Of a stretch of 64,000 nucleotides of DNA, positions 9,685 through 20,724 are shown piece after piece. The stretch lies in contig NZ_CP097322.1 in the NCBI RefSeq assembly GCF_023515955.1, positions 1,924,001 to 1,988,000 of the forward strand. The letters are read 5' to 3'. Both the position numbers and the translations under genes were made by a program. The notes under the pieces are model-generated. The model worked only from the letters and a program-made list of their open reading frames with translations, was not told where the DNA came from and did not search any database. The DNA comes from Streptomyces sp. RerS4. Lineage in GTDB: Bacteria > Actinomycetota > Actinomycetes > Streptomycetales > Streptomycetaceae. Every line of letters starts with the position of its first letter. The first letter of the stretch is position 1.

Positions 9685-10569
9685 GTGATCGTCGTCGGCG
9701 GAGAAGCCCTGATCGACCTGGTGCCCCTGGCGGAGCCGGCGGGCGCGCTGCTGCCCCGGCCCGGCGGTGGGCCGTACAACACCGCGCTCGCGCTGGGGCG
9801 GCTCGGCGCGGAGGTGGCCTTCTGCTCCCGGGTCTCGTCCGACGGCTTCGGCGAGAGCCTGCTCGCCGGGCTGCGGGCCGCCGGGGTGGACTGCTCGTTG
9901 GTGCGGCGCGGCCCGGAGCCGACCACGCTGGCGGTGCCCTCGCTGGCCCCGGACGGCTCGGCGGCGTACCGCTTCTACACCGAGGGCACCGCCGACCGGC
10001 TGTTCACGCTGCCGCCCGCGCTGCCGGCGGGCGTACGGGCCCTCGCGCTGGGAACCTGTTCGCTGGTGCTGGAGCCCGGCGCGAGCGCGTACGAGGCCCT
10101 GCTGCGCCGGGAGTCGCGGCGGGGGCTGCTCACCCTGCTGGACCCCAACATCCGCCCGGCGCTGATCGCGGACCCGGCGGCGTATCGGGAGCGTTTCCTC
10201 GGCTGGCTGCCGTACGTGTCGGTGCTCAAGCTGTCGGAGGAGGACGCGGCCTGGCTGGGCGGCGGGATCCCCGAGTGGCTGGCGGCGGGGCCCTCGGCGG
10301 TGGTGTTGACCCGGGGCGCGGCGGGCTTGGCGGTGTGGACCCGGGCCGGGGAGCGGTACGAGGTGCCCGGCCGGCGGGTCCGCGTCGCCGACACGATCGG
10401 CGCGGGCGACACCGTCAACGCGGCGCTGCTGCACCGGCTCGCCGGGTCGGATCCGGACGCGGCGCCCTGGCCCGAGGTGCTGGGGTACGCCGCCCACGCG
10501 GCCGCCCTGACGTGCACCCGCGCGGGCGCGGAGCCGCCGTACGCGGCCGAGCTGGAGCTCAGCCGCTAG
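9685..10569 (+). CDS. PfkB-family carbohydrate kinase (fructokinase-like)
   Basis: This is a ribokinase-fold sugar kinase of about 294 aa. It opens with VIVVGGEALIDLVP, has the substrate-binding GGGPYNTALALGRLG near residue 30, and ends with the PfkB signature RVADTIGAGDTVNAALL, whose Asp is the catalytic base. The overall pattern is closest to bacterial fructokinases; the substrate is not certain. The start is ambiguous. GTG 9685 begins exactly at the fold, while ATG 9667 adds six residues. No clear ribosome-binding site is present, so a leaderless transcript is possible. It is transcribed away from the Rieske gene and converges on uvrA. Confidence 0.85.
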   Translation: MIVVGGEALIDLVPLAEPAGALLPRPGGGPYNTALALGRLGAEVAFCSRVSSDGFGESLLAGLRAAGVDCSLVRRGPEPTTLAVPSLAPDGSAAYRFYTEGTADRLFTLPPALPAGVRALALGTCSLVLEPGASAYEALLRRESRRGLLTLLDPNIRPALIADPAAYRERFLGWLPYVSVLKLSEEDAAWLGGGIPEWLAAGPSAVVLTRGAAGLAVWTRAGERYEVPGRRVRVADTIGAGDTVNAALLHRLAGSDPDAAPWPEVLGYAAHAAALTCTRAGAEPPYAAELELSR

Positions 10570-10700
10570 GGAGTGTCCGGCGGACCATGGCCGGGCCCGA
10601 AGCGGCCTATCCGACCCTCATCCACAAGACACGACCCAGCCGCCCCGGACCCCACGCCTCCAACGCCGGCGAGGCTGATGTTCCGCCCGGCCGGCACCGA

Positions 10701-13652
<2,952 letters not shown>

Positions 13653-13860
13653 GCCGGTCGCACCTTTCTTGAGAGAGCGGGGGCACGGGCCCCGACTGTC
13701 CAGGGTATGGGGGGCGCCTCTGCGATGGGATGGGGTCTGCCTTCCGAGCGTATAGCACGCACATTCGATTTACGGCACTCCGGACACCGCTTCACCCGAT
13801 CGTGTGGCGGAGGCCGGGCCCCACCGGGGCCTGCCCGGCGGATCAGGGCCGGACAGGCCC

Positions 13861-13866
13861 TAGGCT
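13861..13866 (+). promoter_or_regulatory. -10 box TAGGCT of a leaderless promoter
   Basis: TAGGCT ends 7 nt before the ATG at 13874 and no ribosome-binding site is present. This is the arrangement of Streptomyces leaderless promoters. No clear -35 box is seen. Confidence 0.5.
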
Positions 13867-13873
13867 CGGATCC

Positions 13874-14569
13874 ATGACTGATCATGTGCACGACCTGCGA
13901 TCTGTACGTGAAGCCACGGACCGACTGCTGAACGCGGTCGCGAAACTGGACAACGCCGCCCTGTCGGAGGAGTCACACCTCCCCGGCTGGACCCGGGGCC
14001 ACATCCTGGCCCACCTCGCCCGTAACGCGGACGCCCTCGTGAACGTCTTCGAGGGCCGCCCCATGTACGAGAGCGGCACCGCCCGTGACGCCGACATCGC
14101 ACGCGACGCCGGCCGGCCCCTGGAAGAACACCTGGCGGACCTCCGTGATTCCGGGAACCGCTTCCTGGCCACCACCGAGCCCGACCAGGACTGGTCGCGC
14201 ACCGTCGAGCTGCGCAACGGCGTCACCGACCTCGCCGCCAACGTGCCCTTCCGCCGGCTGATCGAGGTCGAGCTGCACCACGTCGACCTGAACATCGGCT
14301 ACGAGCTGTCCGACCTGCCGAAGGAGTTCACCCTCCGCGAGATCGCCTTCCTCGCCGACCGCTGGTCGGGCCGGCCCGACGTCCCGCCGGTGACCCTCCG
14401 GGAGGACGAGGACGGACCGGTCTGGCACACCGGCGGCACCGAGGGCGACCCGGTGGTGCTCGAAGGCCCCCTCGACGAGCTGCTCGGCTGGCTCGCGGGC
14501 CGCGGCCCGAAGGGCGCCCGCCTCACCGTCCTGACGGGCCACGCCCTTCCCGAACTCCCCGCCCTCTAG
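13874..14569 (+). CDS. Maleylpyruvate isomerase-family (DinB/MDMPI) mycothiol-dependent protein
   Basis: This 231-aa protein has the MDMPI/DinB_2 four-helix fold: SHLPGWTRGHILAHLARNADAL is the characteristic metal-site segment, and VELHHVDLNIGYE supplies further His ligands. Known members use mycothiol as cofactor, for example in maleylpyruvate isomerisation. The specific reaction here cannot be read from sequence. The C-terminal ~70 residues form an MDMPI_C-like beta domain. The start is set by a TAGGCT box 7 nt upstream. The following hydrolase gene has its own -10 box, so the two are neighbours with parallel expression rather than a certain operon. Confidence 0.82.
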   Translation: MTDHVHDLRSVREATDRLLNAVAKLDNAALSEESHLPGWTRGHILAHLARNADALVNVFEGRPMYESGTARDADIARDAGRPLEEHLADLRDSGNRFLATTEPDQDWSRTVELRNGVTDLAANVPFRRLIEVELHHVDLNIGYELSDLPKEFTLREIAFLADRWSGRPDVPPVTLREDEDGPVWHTGGTEGDPVVLEGPLDELLGWLAGRGPKGARLTVLTGHALPELPAL

Positions 14570-14579
14570 CCCCAGACCC

Positions 14580-14585
14580 TAGGAT
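14580..14585 (+). promoter_or_regulatory. -10 box TAGGAT of a leaderless promoter
   Basis: TAGGAT lies 7 nt before the ATG at 14593 with no ribosome-binding site, the same arrangement as at 13861. Confidence 0.5.
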
Positions 14586-14592
14586 CACAGTC

Positions 14593-15249
14593 ATGACGTA
14601 CAGCGGAGCGGTCAAGGTCGGCGGTCCCGCCGACGTGCACGAGCTCGCGGACCTGATGATTTCCAAGGTCGCGGTGGGTTCGATGAACAACAACGCCTAC
14701 CTGCTGCGCTGCCGGGCCACCGGCGCGCAACTGCTGATCGACGCGGCCGCCGAGGCGCACACGCTGATCAACCTGATCGGTGACGACGGCATCGAGTCCG
14801 TGGTCACCACCCACCGGCACGGCGACCACTGGGGCGCGCTCGCCGAAGTGGTCGATGCGACCGGCGCGCGCACCTACGCCGGCCGCCACGACGCCGAGGG
14901 CATCCCCGTCACCACGGACGTCCTCGTCGAGGACGGGGACACGATTCAGGTCGGACGGGTCTCCCTGACCGCCCGCCACCTGGTCGGCCACACCCCCGGC
15001 TCGATCGCGCTCGTCTACGACGACCCGCACGGGCACCCGCACGTGTTCACCGGCGACTGCCTCTTCCCGGGCGGCGTGGGCAACACCGGGGGCGACGCGC
15101 AGGCCTTCACCTCCCTGCTGGACGACGTGGAGAGCAAGCTCTTCGCACGCCTGCCCGACGAGACCTGGGTCTACCCGGGCCACGGCAACGACACCACCCT
15201 CGGCGCCGAGCGTCCGCACCTGGCCGAATGGCGCGAACGCGGCTGGTGA
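14593..15249 (+). CDS. Metallo-beta-lactamase-fold hydrolase (glyoxalase II-like)
   Basis: This is a 218-aa MBL-fold enzyme with the dinuclear metal motif THRHGDHWG, a second ligand set in HTPGS and FTGDCLFPGGVGN, and the terminal YPGHGNDTTLG. This is the hydroxyacylglutathione-hydrolase-like subgroup, acting on thioesters or related substrates. In mycothiol-using bacteria such proteins may act on mycothiol conjugates. That would fit the adjacent MDMPI-type gene, but this is inference. Confidence 0.85.
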   Translation: MTYSGAVKVGGPADVHELADLMISKVAVGSMNNNAYLLRCRATGAQLLIDAAAEAHTLINLIGDDGIESVVTTHRHGDHWGALAEVVDATGARTYAGRHDAEGIPVTTDVLVEDGDTIQVGRVSLTARHLVGHTPGSIALVYDDPHGHPHVFTGDCLFPGGVGNTGGDAQAFTSLLDDVESKLFARLPDETWVYPGHGNDTTLGAERPHLAEWRERGW

Positions 15250-15341
15250 CATCCGTCAACATCGCGGGGCCATGCACTCCTTCCGGTCGATGATGACCGA
15301 ACGCATGTCCTGGGGGTACGGGTTGGGGTAGTTGCTGCACC

Positions 15342-16715
15342 ATGCGACAGCACCCCGCCCCTCCCCCTGCCCCCGTCCCGATGCTCCGGCTCGCCACGGC
15401 CGCCCTGGCCGGCACCGCCATCGAGTTCTACGACTTCTTCGTCTACGGCACGGCCGCCGCCCTCGTCCTCGGGCCGCTCTTCTTCCCCTCCTTCTCCCCG
15501 CTCGCCGGCACCCTCGCCGCCTTCGCCACCTTCGGCGTCGGCTTCCTCGCCCGACCCCTCGGCTCGGTCGTCTTCGGCCACATCGGCGACCGCTACGGGC
15601 GCCGCCCCGTGCTGCTCGGCTCGCTGCTGCTCACCGGCCTCGCCACGGTGGCCGTCGGCTGCGTGCCCTCGTACGCCTCGATCGGCGTCACCGCGCCCGT
15701 CCTGTTGCTCCTGCTGCGCTTCCTCCAGGGACTCGGGCTCGGCGGCGAGTGGGGCGGGGCCGTGCTGCTGACCGCCGAACACGCCCCCGAGGGCCGGCGC
15801 GGCCTGTGGTCGAGCTTTCCGCAGATGGGCCCGGCGGTGGGCTTCCTCCTGGCCAACGGCCTGATGCTGACCCTGTCCGGAACGCTGAGCGACGCGCAGT
15901 TCACCGCCTGGGGCTGGCGGCTGCCCTTCTGGGTCGCCGGTCTGCTGGCGCTGGCCGGGCTCTGGCTGCGTCGATCGGTCGAGGAGACACCGGAGTTCCG
16001 GCGGCTGCGGGAAACCGGCCGGCGCGCCGATGCGCCGCTCTCCGAGGTCGTACGCGGCCACTGGCGGCTGCTCCTGCTGACCGGCGGGGCCATGGCCGTC
16101 GGCTACGCCGTCTTCTACGCGGTCACCACCTGGGCCCTCGCCTACGCCACCACCCACCTCGGCGTCGGCCGCACCACGATGCTCGCCTGCGTCATGGTCG
16201 CGGTCCTGCTGAAGGGGCTCGTGACCCCGCTGCCCGCGGTGCTCGGCGACCGCTGGGGACGGCGCCCGCTGTGCCTGGCCGGCAGCGCGCTCTGCGCGGT
16301 GTGGATGTTCCCCTTCGTCGCCCTGCTGCGCACGGGCGACCCCTTGCTGATCGTCGTGGGCTGCACCGGGGCGCTGCTGGGCATGGTGACGATGTTCGCG
16401 GTGGTGGGCTCGTACCTGCCCGAGCTGTACGCCCCGCGCGTACGCTGCACCGGCGCGGCCGTCGGCTACAACCTGGGCGGGGTGCTGGGCGGGGCGTTGA
16501 CCCCGATCGTGGCGACGGCCCTGGCCGACGGTTCGGGGCCGCCGTGGGGGGTGGCGGCGTACCTGACCGTGATCGCGCTGGTCAGTCTGGCCTGCTTCGC
16601 GCTGCTCCCGGAGACGCATCCGGCGCTCCCGCGGCCCCGTACGGGCACGGGCACGGAAACCGATGCGGACGCCGACGCGAAGGCGGGGGCGGCCGAAGCG
16701 GCCGCCCCCGCGTAG
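15342..16715 (+). CDS. MHS-family MFS metabolite:proton symporter
   Basis: This is a 457-aa 12-helix major facilitator. The N-terminal helix has the MHS-type TAIEFYDFFVYG, the loop 2-3 motif is GHIGDRYGRRP, and LRFLQGLGLGGEWGGAVLLTAEHAP is the MHS signature. It is repeated in the second half as LGDRWGRRPL. Relatives carry shikimate, alpha-ketoglutarate or proline/betaine; the substrate here is unknown. The C-terminal tail (TETDADADAKAGAAEAAAPA) is low complexity and overlaps a hairpin. No strong ribosome-binding site is present before the ATG. Confidence 0.85.
   Translation: MRQHPAPPPAPVPMLRLATAALAGTAIEFYDFFVYGTAAALVLGPLFFPSFSPLAGTLAAFATFGVGFLARPLGSVVFGHIGDRYGRRPVLLGSLLLTGLATVAVGCVPSYASIGVTAPVLLLLLRFLQGLGLGGEWGGAVLLTAEHAPEGRRGLWSSFPQMGPAVGFLLANGLMLTLSGTLSDAQFTAWGWRLPFWVAGLLALAGLWLRRSVEETPEFRRLRETGRRADAPLSEVVRGHWRLLLLTGGAMAVGYAVFYAVTTWALAYATTHLGVGRTTMLACVMVAVLLKGLVTPLPAVLGDRWGRRPLCLAGSALCAVWMFPFVALLRTGDPLLIVVGCTGALLGMVTMFAVVGSYLPELYAPRVRCTGAAVGYNLGGVLGGALTPIVATALADGSGPPWGVAAYLTVIALVSLACFALLPETHPALPRPRTGTGTETDADADAKAGAAEAAAPA
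16683..16711. terminator. Bidirectional terminator hairpin
   Basis: GCGGGGGCGGCC (16683-16694) pairs perfectly with 16700-16711 across a GAAGC loop, a 12-bp GC stem. It lies inside the last codons of the MHS gene and 18 bp from the convergent terC stop, so it can serve both. Confidence 0.7.
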
Positions 16716-16728
16716 CGCGTAGGGGTCG

Positions 16729-17724
16729 TCAGGCGTCGACGCTGCGCGTCTCCTCGGCCGGGGCGGCGATCGCCTCGGCCTCCGCCTGCTTCTTCGAGGC
16801 GATCAGGCTGGTGATCGTGGTGATCACCAGGACGCCGCAGATGACGCCCAGCGAGACCGGGATGGAGATCTGCGGAACGTGCACGCCGGACTCGTGCAGG
16901 GCGTGGAGCACCAGCTTGACGCCGATGAAGCCCAGGATGACGGACAGGCCGTAGCTGAGGTGGACCAGCTTCTTCAGCAGACCGCCGATGAGGAAGTACA
17001 GCTGACGCAGACCCATGAGGGCGAAGGCGTTGGCGGTGAAGACGATGTACGGGTCCTGGGTGAGGCCGAAGATCGCGGGGATCGAGTCCAGGGCGAACAG
17101 GACGTCGGTGGTGCCGATGGCGAGCATGACCACCATGAGCGGGGTGAGGATGCGCTTGCCGTTGGCGCGGATGAAGAGCTTGGTGCCGTGGTAGCGGTCG
17201 GCGACGCCGAACTTCTTCTCGATGGACTTGAGGAGACGGTTCTCCTCGAACTCCTCGTCCTCTTCGTCCTTGCGCGCTTCCTGGATCAGCTTCCACGCGG
17301 TGTAGATCAGGAACGCGCCGAAGATGTAGAAGACCCACGAGAAGGTGGTGATGATCGCGGCGCCGGCCGCGATGAAGATCGCCCGCAGGACCAGGGCTAT
17401 CAGCACGCCCACGAGCAGCACGCGCTGCTGGAGGTGTGAGGGCACCGAGAACTTCGCCATGATCAGGACGAAGACGAACAGGTTGTCCACGCTCAGGGAC
17501 TTCTCGGTGATGAACCCGGCGAAGAACTCCTGGGACGCCTGGCCGTTGCCGAAGATCAGCAGGCCGAGCCCGAAGAGGGCGGCGAGCACGATCCAGACGA
17601 CGGTCCAGATGCCCGCCTCCTTCATGGAGACGTCGTGCGGTTTGCGGCCGATGAAGAAATCGGCGCCGATGAGAAGGCACAGACCCGCGATGGTCAGTAC
17701 CCAAAGGGTCAACGAAACGTCCAC
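16729..17724 (-). CDS. terC: TerC-family integral membrane protein (metal homeostasis)
   Basis: This is a TerC/Alx-type membrane protein of 331 aa. There are about nine hydrophobic segments, with the conserved acidic positions inside helices (LLIGADFFIGRK, EKSLSVDNLFVFVLIM, ALDSIPAIFGLTQDPYIVFTANAFALMGLRQLYFL) and a charged cytoplasmic loop (QEARKDEEDEEFEE). Members were named for tellurite resistance; several are now linked to manganese export. I prefer GTG 17724 because GGAGG lies ~10 nt upstream. GTG 17733 sits directly against that site. The leader carries a yybP-ykoY-type riboswitch, which fits manganese control. Confidence 0.93.
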   Translation of the reverse strand: MDVSLTLWVLTIAGLCLLIGADFFIGRKPHDVSMKEAGIWTVVWIVLAALFGLGLLIFGNGQASQEFFAGFITEKSLSVDNLFVFVLIMAKFSVPSHLQQRVLLVGVLIALVLRAIFIAAGAAIITTFSWVFYIFGAFLIYTAWKLIQEARKDEEDEEFEENRLLKSIEKKFGVADRYHGTKLFIRANGKRILTPLMVVMLAIGTTDVLFALDSIPAIFGLTQDPYIVFTANAFALMGLRQLYFLIGGLLKKLVHLSYGLSVILGFIGVKLVLHALHESGVHVPQISIPVSLGVICGVLVITTITSLIASKKQAEAEAIAAPAEETRSVDA

Positions 17725-17774
17725 TACTTCCACGCCTCCGGCAGATGGCTCAGCACATCGTCAGCGTCATCGCT

Positions 17775-17893
17775 GCCGGAGGTCTCTTCCACCCGGGCGG
17801 CCTGGAGGCCGTGGGCCAACGCCCCGGGACCGACGCGGTCGGTCCGTATTGACGGGTACGTCGTAGCAGGAAAGCAGGAATACTCCCCTCCGC
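17775..17893 (-). ncRNA. yybP-ykoY-type manganese riboswitch in the terC leader
   Basis: On the minus strand the leader contains the three conserved blocks of the yybP-ykoY aptamer in order. They are GCGGAGGGGAGTA (17881-17893), CCCGTCAATACGG in the middle, and GAAGAGACCTCCG (17777-17789). CGGAGG (17887-17892) pairs with CCTCCG (17777-17782) to close P1, and GGACCGACCGCGTCGGTCC forms an internal hairpin. Known members bind Mn2+ and raise expression of TerC/Alx exporters. The aptamer ends about 50 nt before the terC start, leaving room for control of translation. I matched this by eye to the Rfam consensus as I remember it. Confidence 0.85.
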
Positions 17894-17900
17894 AGGTCCC

Positions 17901-17930
17901 AGGGTACCCGCGGAGGAGGCGAAAGGTAAA
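17901..17930 (-). promoter_or_regulatory. terC promoter
   Basis: TTTACC (17925-17930), an 18-nt spacer and TACCCT (17901-17906) on the minus strand place the transcription start at about 17894, right at the first base of the riboswitch. The agreement of the two supports both calls. Confidence 0.55.
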
Positions 17931-17994
17931 GGGAAGCCCAAGAGCCGGTCAGCTGGAGGTCAGGCGCCGGTCAGGCACAGGTCGTCGACGCCGC

Positions 17995-19989
17995 TCACCG
18001 GCCCCCCGCGCGGCGGGCCGCCGCGACGCGCTCCAGCGCCTGCTCCAGGACCAGGCTGCCGCGCGGCGGGAGGTCGGGCGTGAAGGTCCAGGCGTGCTGC
18101 ACCCACGGGTCGGCGAGGTGGTTGTCCGGCACCGGCGACAGCCGCAGCAGCGACCGCCACAGCGGGTCGAGCAGCGGCCCGTACGCCGACGCCTCGTCGC
18201 GGTCCGCGACCATCAGCAGGTGCACGCCGACCGCCGGGCCCTCGTCGGCCAGGTAGCGCAGCCGCGTGACGGCCCGGTCGTCGAAGCCGTGCGGGAAGTC
18301 GTGCACGATCAGCAGCTGCTCGGCGCGGTCCACGTCGGCGGGCAGCTCGTCCGGGGCGCCGGCGCGCAGCGCCATCTGTACGAGGTCCACGCGCCGGGTC
18401 AGCGTCTCCAGGGTCCGTGTGACGCCGGCGGCGCCCGTGGCGGGCGGTGCGGCGAGCACCCGGGAGTTCACCAGGGGGGCGAGGGCGGCGGCCCCCGCGC
18501 CGGCGGCGTCGATGACGTGGACCGAGAACCGGTCGGCGGGGTGGACGGCCAGCAGGCGTGCGGCGTGGGCGACGGCCATGTCCATCGCGGCCCGTCGCAG
18601 CCGGTCGGTGTCCATGGCCATGGCGGCTTCGGAACCGGTGCGGCCGTTGTCGATCCACAGGCCCCTCTCCAGCGGGAGCCGCATCAGCATCGGGATCCGC
18701 AGGTCGGGCCGCTCGGGCAGGGTCAGGTCGCCCAGGCGCAGCGCCAGCGGGCCTTCCTCGGGATCGGCGCCGCGGGCGTGCCAGACGGGGTTGTCCCAGC
18801 GGGCGTACGCCGCCGGCAGCGCGGGCTCGACGACCTCGCACTCGGCGGTGAGCTGGACGAGGTCCCGGTCGAGGACGGCCCGTGCCCGCTCCACCAGCTC
18901 CTCGCGGCGGGCACGGGCGGTGTCGCGGGCGGTGTCGCCCGAGCCGCCGAGGCGGTGGCGGGGGTCGGACAGGGCCTCGTCGAGCTCCCGGTCGAGGCGG
19001 TTGTCGGCGAACTCGACGGCGCTGCGGTAGGCGGCGACGGTCCGGGCCAGGTCCTCGAACATGCCCCAGACCTGGTTGTAGAGCCGCTCGTCCATGGACC
19101 AGCCGCTCGCGTCGCCGGCGACGGGCCGCGCGTGCTCCCCCGGTGCGGCGGGCGGCGCCGGGCGCGGGCGGGCTCGGGGGCTCGGCGCTGGTACGGCGGC
19201 GGCGCGGGTGCGCGTAGTCGATGGTGGGCGGGCCCGCGACGGTGTCCCGGCCGGGGCGCGGGCGGTGGGCGGGCGCCGGGCCGGGCGTGCCCGCGTACGG
19301 GGTCCCGGAGACGGGGATCGGGTCCGGCGCCTGGGGCTGGGTCGGGGCGGGCGGGGTGTCCTGCGGCGTGTCCTGCGGGCGCGCAGGCCGCGCGGAACGG
19401 TGGGCGCGGGGACGGTGGGGCGCGCGGGCGCGGTGGTGTCGCCGCCCGGTACGCCGACCAGCGCCGCGGACGCCAGTTCCCGGGCCCGGGGCGCGGCGAG
19501 CCCGCCGTCGGTGAGCAGCGCGCCGAGCCCGTCGGCGTACCCCTGGCCGACGGCGCGGACCTTCCAGGCGCCCTGGCGGCGGTAGAGCTCCAGGGCGACG
19601 ACGGCCGTCTCGGGGTCGAGGCCGGTGACGGTGAAGCCGGCGAACTCGGCGCCGCCCTCGCCCGCCACCGCTATGTGCGGGGCGGGGACCGCGCCGAAGC
19701 GGGGCGCCCCGCCGGGCGGCAGGACGAGGTGGACGCCGACGCGGTGGACGTCCGCCGCGACGGCGTCGAGGTCGACGGCGACGGTGTGCCGGTCGCCGGC
19801 CCCCACCGGCACCCGCAGGCCGGGCAGGGCGGGGGCGCCCGGGTGGGCCAGGACGGCGGGACCGGTGAACCGGCCCCGCTCGTCCGCCAGCGTGGCCACG
19901 GCGAGCACGGCCGTGCCCGCCGAGACCCTGATCTCCACCCGGCTGTGGGACACGGGGTGGTTCTGCCCCCGGACCAGTTCGGCCGTCAT
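17995..19989 (-). CDS. TerD-domain protein fused to a degenerate FtsK/HerA-like ATPase module
   Basis: This is a 664-aa protein. Residues ~1-180 form a TerD (calcium-binding stress protein) domain, with VPVGAGDRHTVAVDLDAV and ETAVVALELYRRQGAWKVRAVGQGYADGL. Residues ~315-664 resemble the FtsK/HerA-like module found in actinobacterial Ter systems. The Walker A position reads LWIDNGRTGSEAAM, lacking the Lys, and the Walker B-like EQLLIVHDF is also altered, so ATP hydrolysis is doubtful. The linker (~205-290) is Arg/Pro rich in the annotated frame, but the neighbouring frame there reads as a more natural Pro/Gln/Asp linker (see findings). A GGGGAGGGG ribosome-binding site precedes the ATG. It follows a second terD and precedes the terC riboswitch. 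Confidence 0.75.
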   Translation of the reverse strand: MTAELVRGQNHPVSHSRVEIRVSAGTAVLAVATLADERGRFTGPAVLAHPGAPALPGLRVPVGAGDRHTVAVDLDAVAADVHRVGVHLVLPPGGAPRFGAVPAPHIAVAGEGGAEFAGFTVTGLDPETAVVALELYRRQGAWKVRAVGQGYADGLGALLTDGGLAAPRARELASAALVGVPGGDTTAPARPTVPAPTVPRGLRARRTRRRTPRPPRPSPRRRTRSPSPGPRTRARPARRPPTARAPAGTPSRARPPSTTRTRAAAVPAPSPRARPRPAPPAAPGEHARPVAGDASGWSMDERLYNQVWGMFEDLARTVAAYRSAVEFADNRLDRELDEALSDPRHRLGGSGDTARDTARARREELVERARAVLDRDLVQLTAECEVVEPALPAAYARWDNPVWHARGADPEEGPLALRLGDLTLPERPDLRIPMLMRLPLERGLWIDNGRTGSEAAMAMDTDRLRRAAMDMAVAHAARLLAVHPADRFSVHVIDAAGAGAAALAPLVNSRVLAAPPATGAAGVTRTLETLTRRVDLVQMALRAGAPDELPADVDRAEQLLIVHDFPHGFDDRAVTRLRYLADEGPAVGVHLLMVADRDEASAYGPLLDPLWRSLLRLSPVPDNHLADPWVQHAWTFTPDLPPRGSLVLEQALERVAAARRAGGR

Positions 19990-20028
19990 CGTGCAGCCCC
20001 TCCCCCGTGCCTTCTTCTCTTGTTCCGT

Positions 20029-20060
20029 GTGCTGTCGTGCTGTGGTGCTGTGGTGCTGTT
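20029..20060. repeat. Four tandem copies of an 8-bp unit (GTGCTGTN)
   Basis: GTGCTGT followed by C, G, G and T is repeated head to tail four times between the two ter genes, and the last copy overlaps the terD stop. Its function is unknown; it may be simple slippage. Confidence 0.6.
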
Positions 20061-20637
20061 ACAGGTGCGGCAGGATCGCCGGCATCAGGTCCTGGAAGGT
20101 CTTGCCGTTGGCCGGGTTGCCGAGGGCCGTCATCTTCCAGCCGGCGCCCGCGCGGGACACCTTCGCCATGATCTGCGCCGTGTACTGGCCGCCGCCGTCG
20201 AGGGTGTAGCGGGCCAGTTCCTGGCCGTTGGTCTCGTCGACGATGCGGCAGAACGCGTTCTGCACCTCCTGGAACGTCTGGCCGGTGAACGAGTTCACCG
20301 TGAAGACGATCTGGTCGATGTGGACCGGTACGCGCTGGAGGTCGACGAGGATGGCCTCGTCGTCCCCGCCCTGGCCGACGCCGCCGACGAGGTTGTCACC
20401 GGTGTGCCGCACCGAGCCGTCGTCGCTCTGCAGGTGGCGGAAGAACACCACGTCCACGGGCTGCTTGTCGGCGAAGAGCACCGCCGACGCGTCCAGGTCG
20501 ATCTCCCGGGTCCGCGAGCCGAACAGGCCGCGGCGCTTGGCCGCCTGCCAGCCCAGGCCCATCCGGACAGCGGTCAGCGTGCCGCCGTCCGCCTTCTGCA
20601 GACTGATGGCCTGACCCTTGGTCATGTTGACCGTCAC
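20059..20637 (-). CDS. terD: TerD-family stress protein
   Basis: This is a 192-aa single-domain TerD protein. It opens TVNMTKGQAISLQK, has the acidic Ca2+-binding segment REIDLDASAVLF and GDDEAILVDLQRVP, and ends with GQYTAQIMAKVSRAGAGWKMTALGNPANGKTFQDLMP. TerD proteins are cytoplasmic and act in poorly understood stress responses; in Streptomyces, terD-like genes affect differentiation. I chose GTG 20637 because GAGAGGGG lies 7 nt upstream. ATG 20625 and ATG 20655 are alternatives. It lies 60 bp downstream of uvrB and upstream of the TerD/FtsK-like fusion on the same strand. Confidence 0.9.
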   Translation of the reverse strand: MTVNMTKGQAISLQKADGGTLTAVRMGLGWQAAKRRGLFGSRTREIDLDASAVLFADKQPVDVVFFRHLQSDDGSVRHTGDNLVGGVGQGGDDEAILVDLQRVPVHIDQIVFTVNSFTGQTFQEVQNAFCRIVDETNGQELARYTLDGGGQYTAQIMAKVSRAGAGWKMTALGNPANGKTFQDLMPAILPHL

Positions 20638-20724
20638 GCGGTGTCCCCTCTCCATGGCCCGCCCCCGATGTGGGCGCGCAGCGTGTTCCTGCGGCTGGAT
20701 CCAACCCTACTGACCGCCTCCCGG

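Noticed and set aside
10570..10700. Possible insertion-sequence end (GGGAGTGTCCGGCGGACC) between the PfkB gene and uvrA
   Set aside because: No matching inverted repeat, target duplication or transposase remnant is visible; the resemblance is from memory only.
17750..17941. A 63-codon ORF upstream of terC
   Set aside because: It coincides with the manganese riboswitch and its promoter, has no family, and the RNA structure explains the conservation-like features better.
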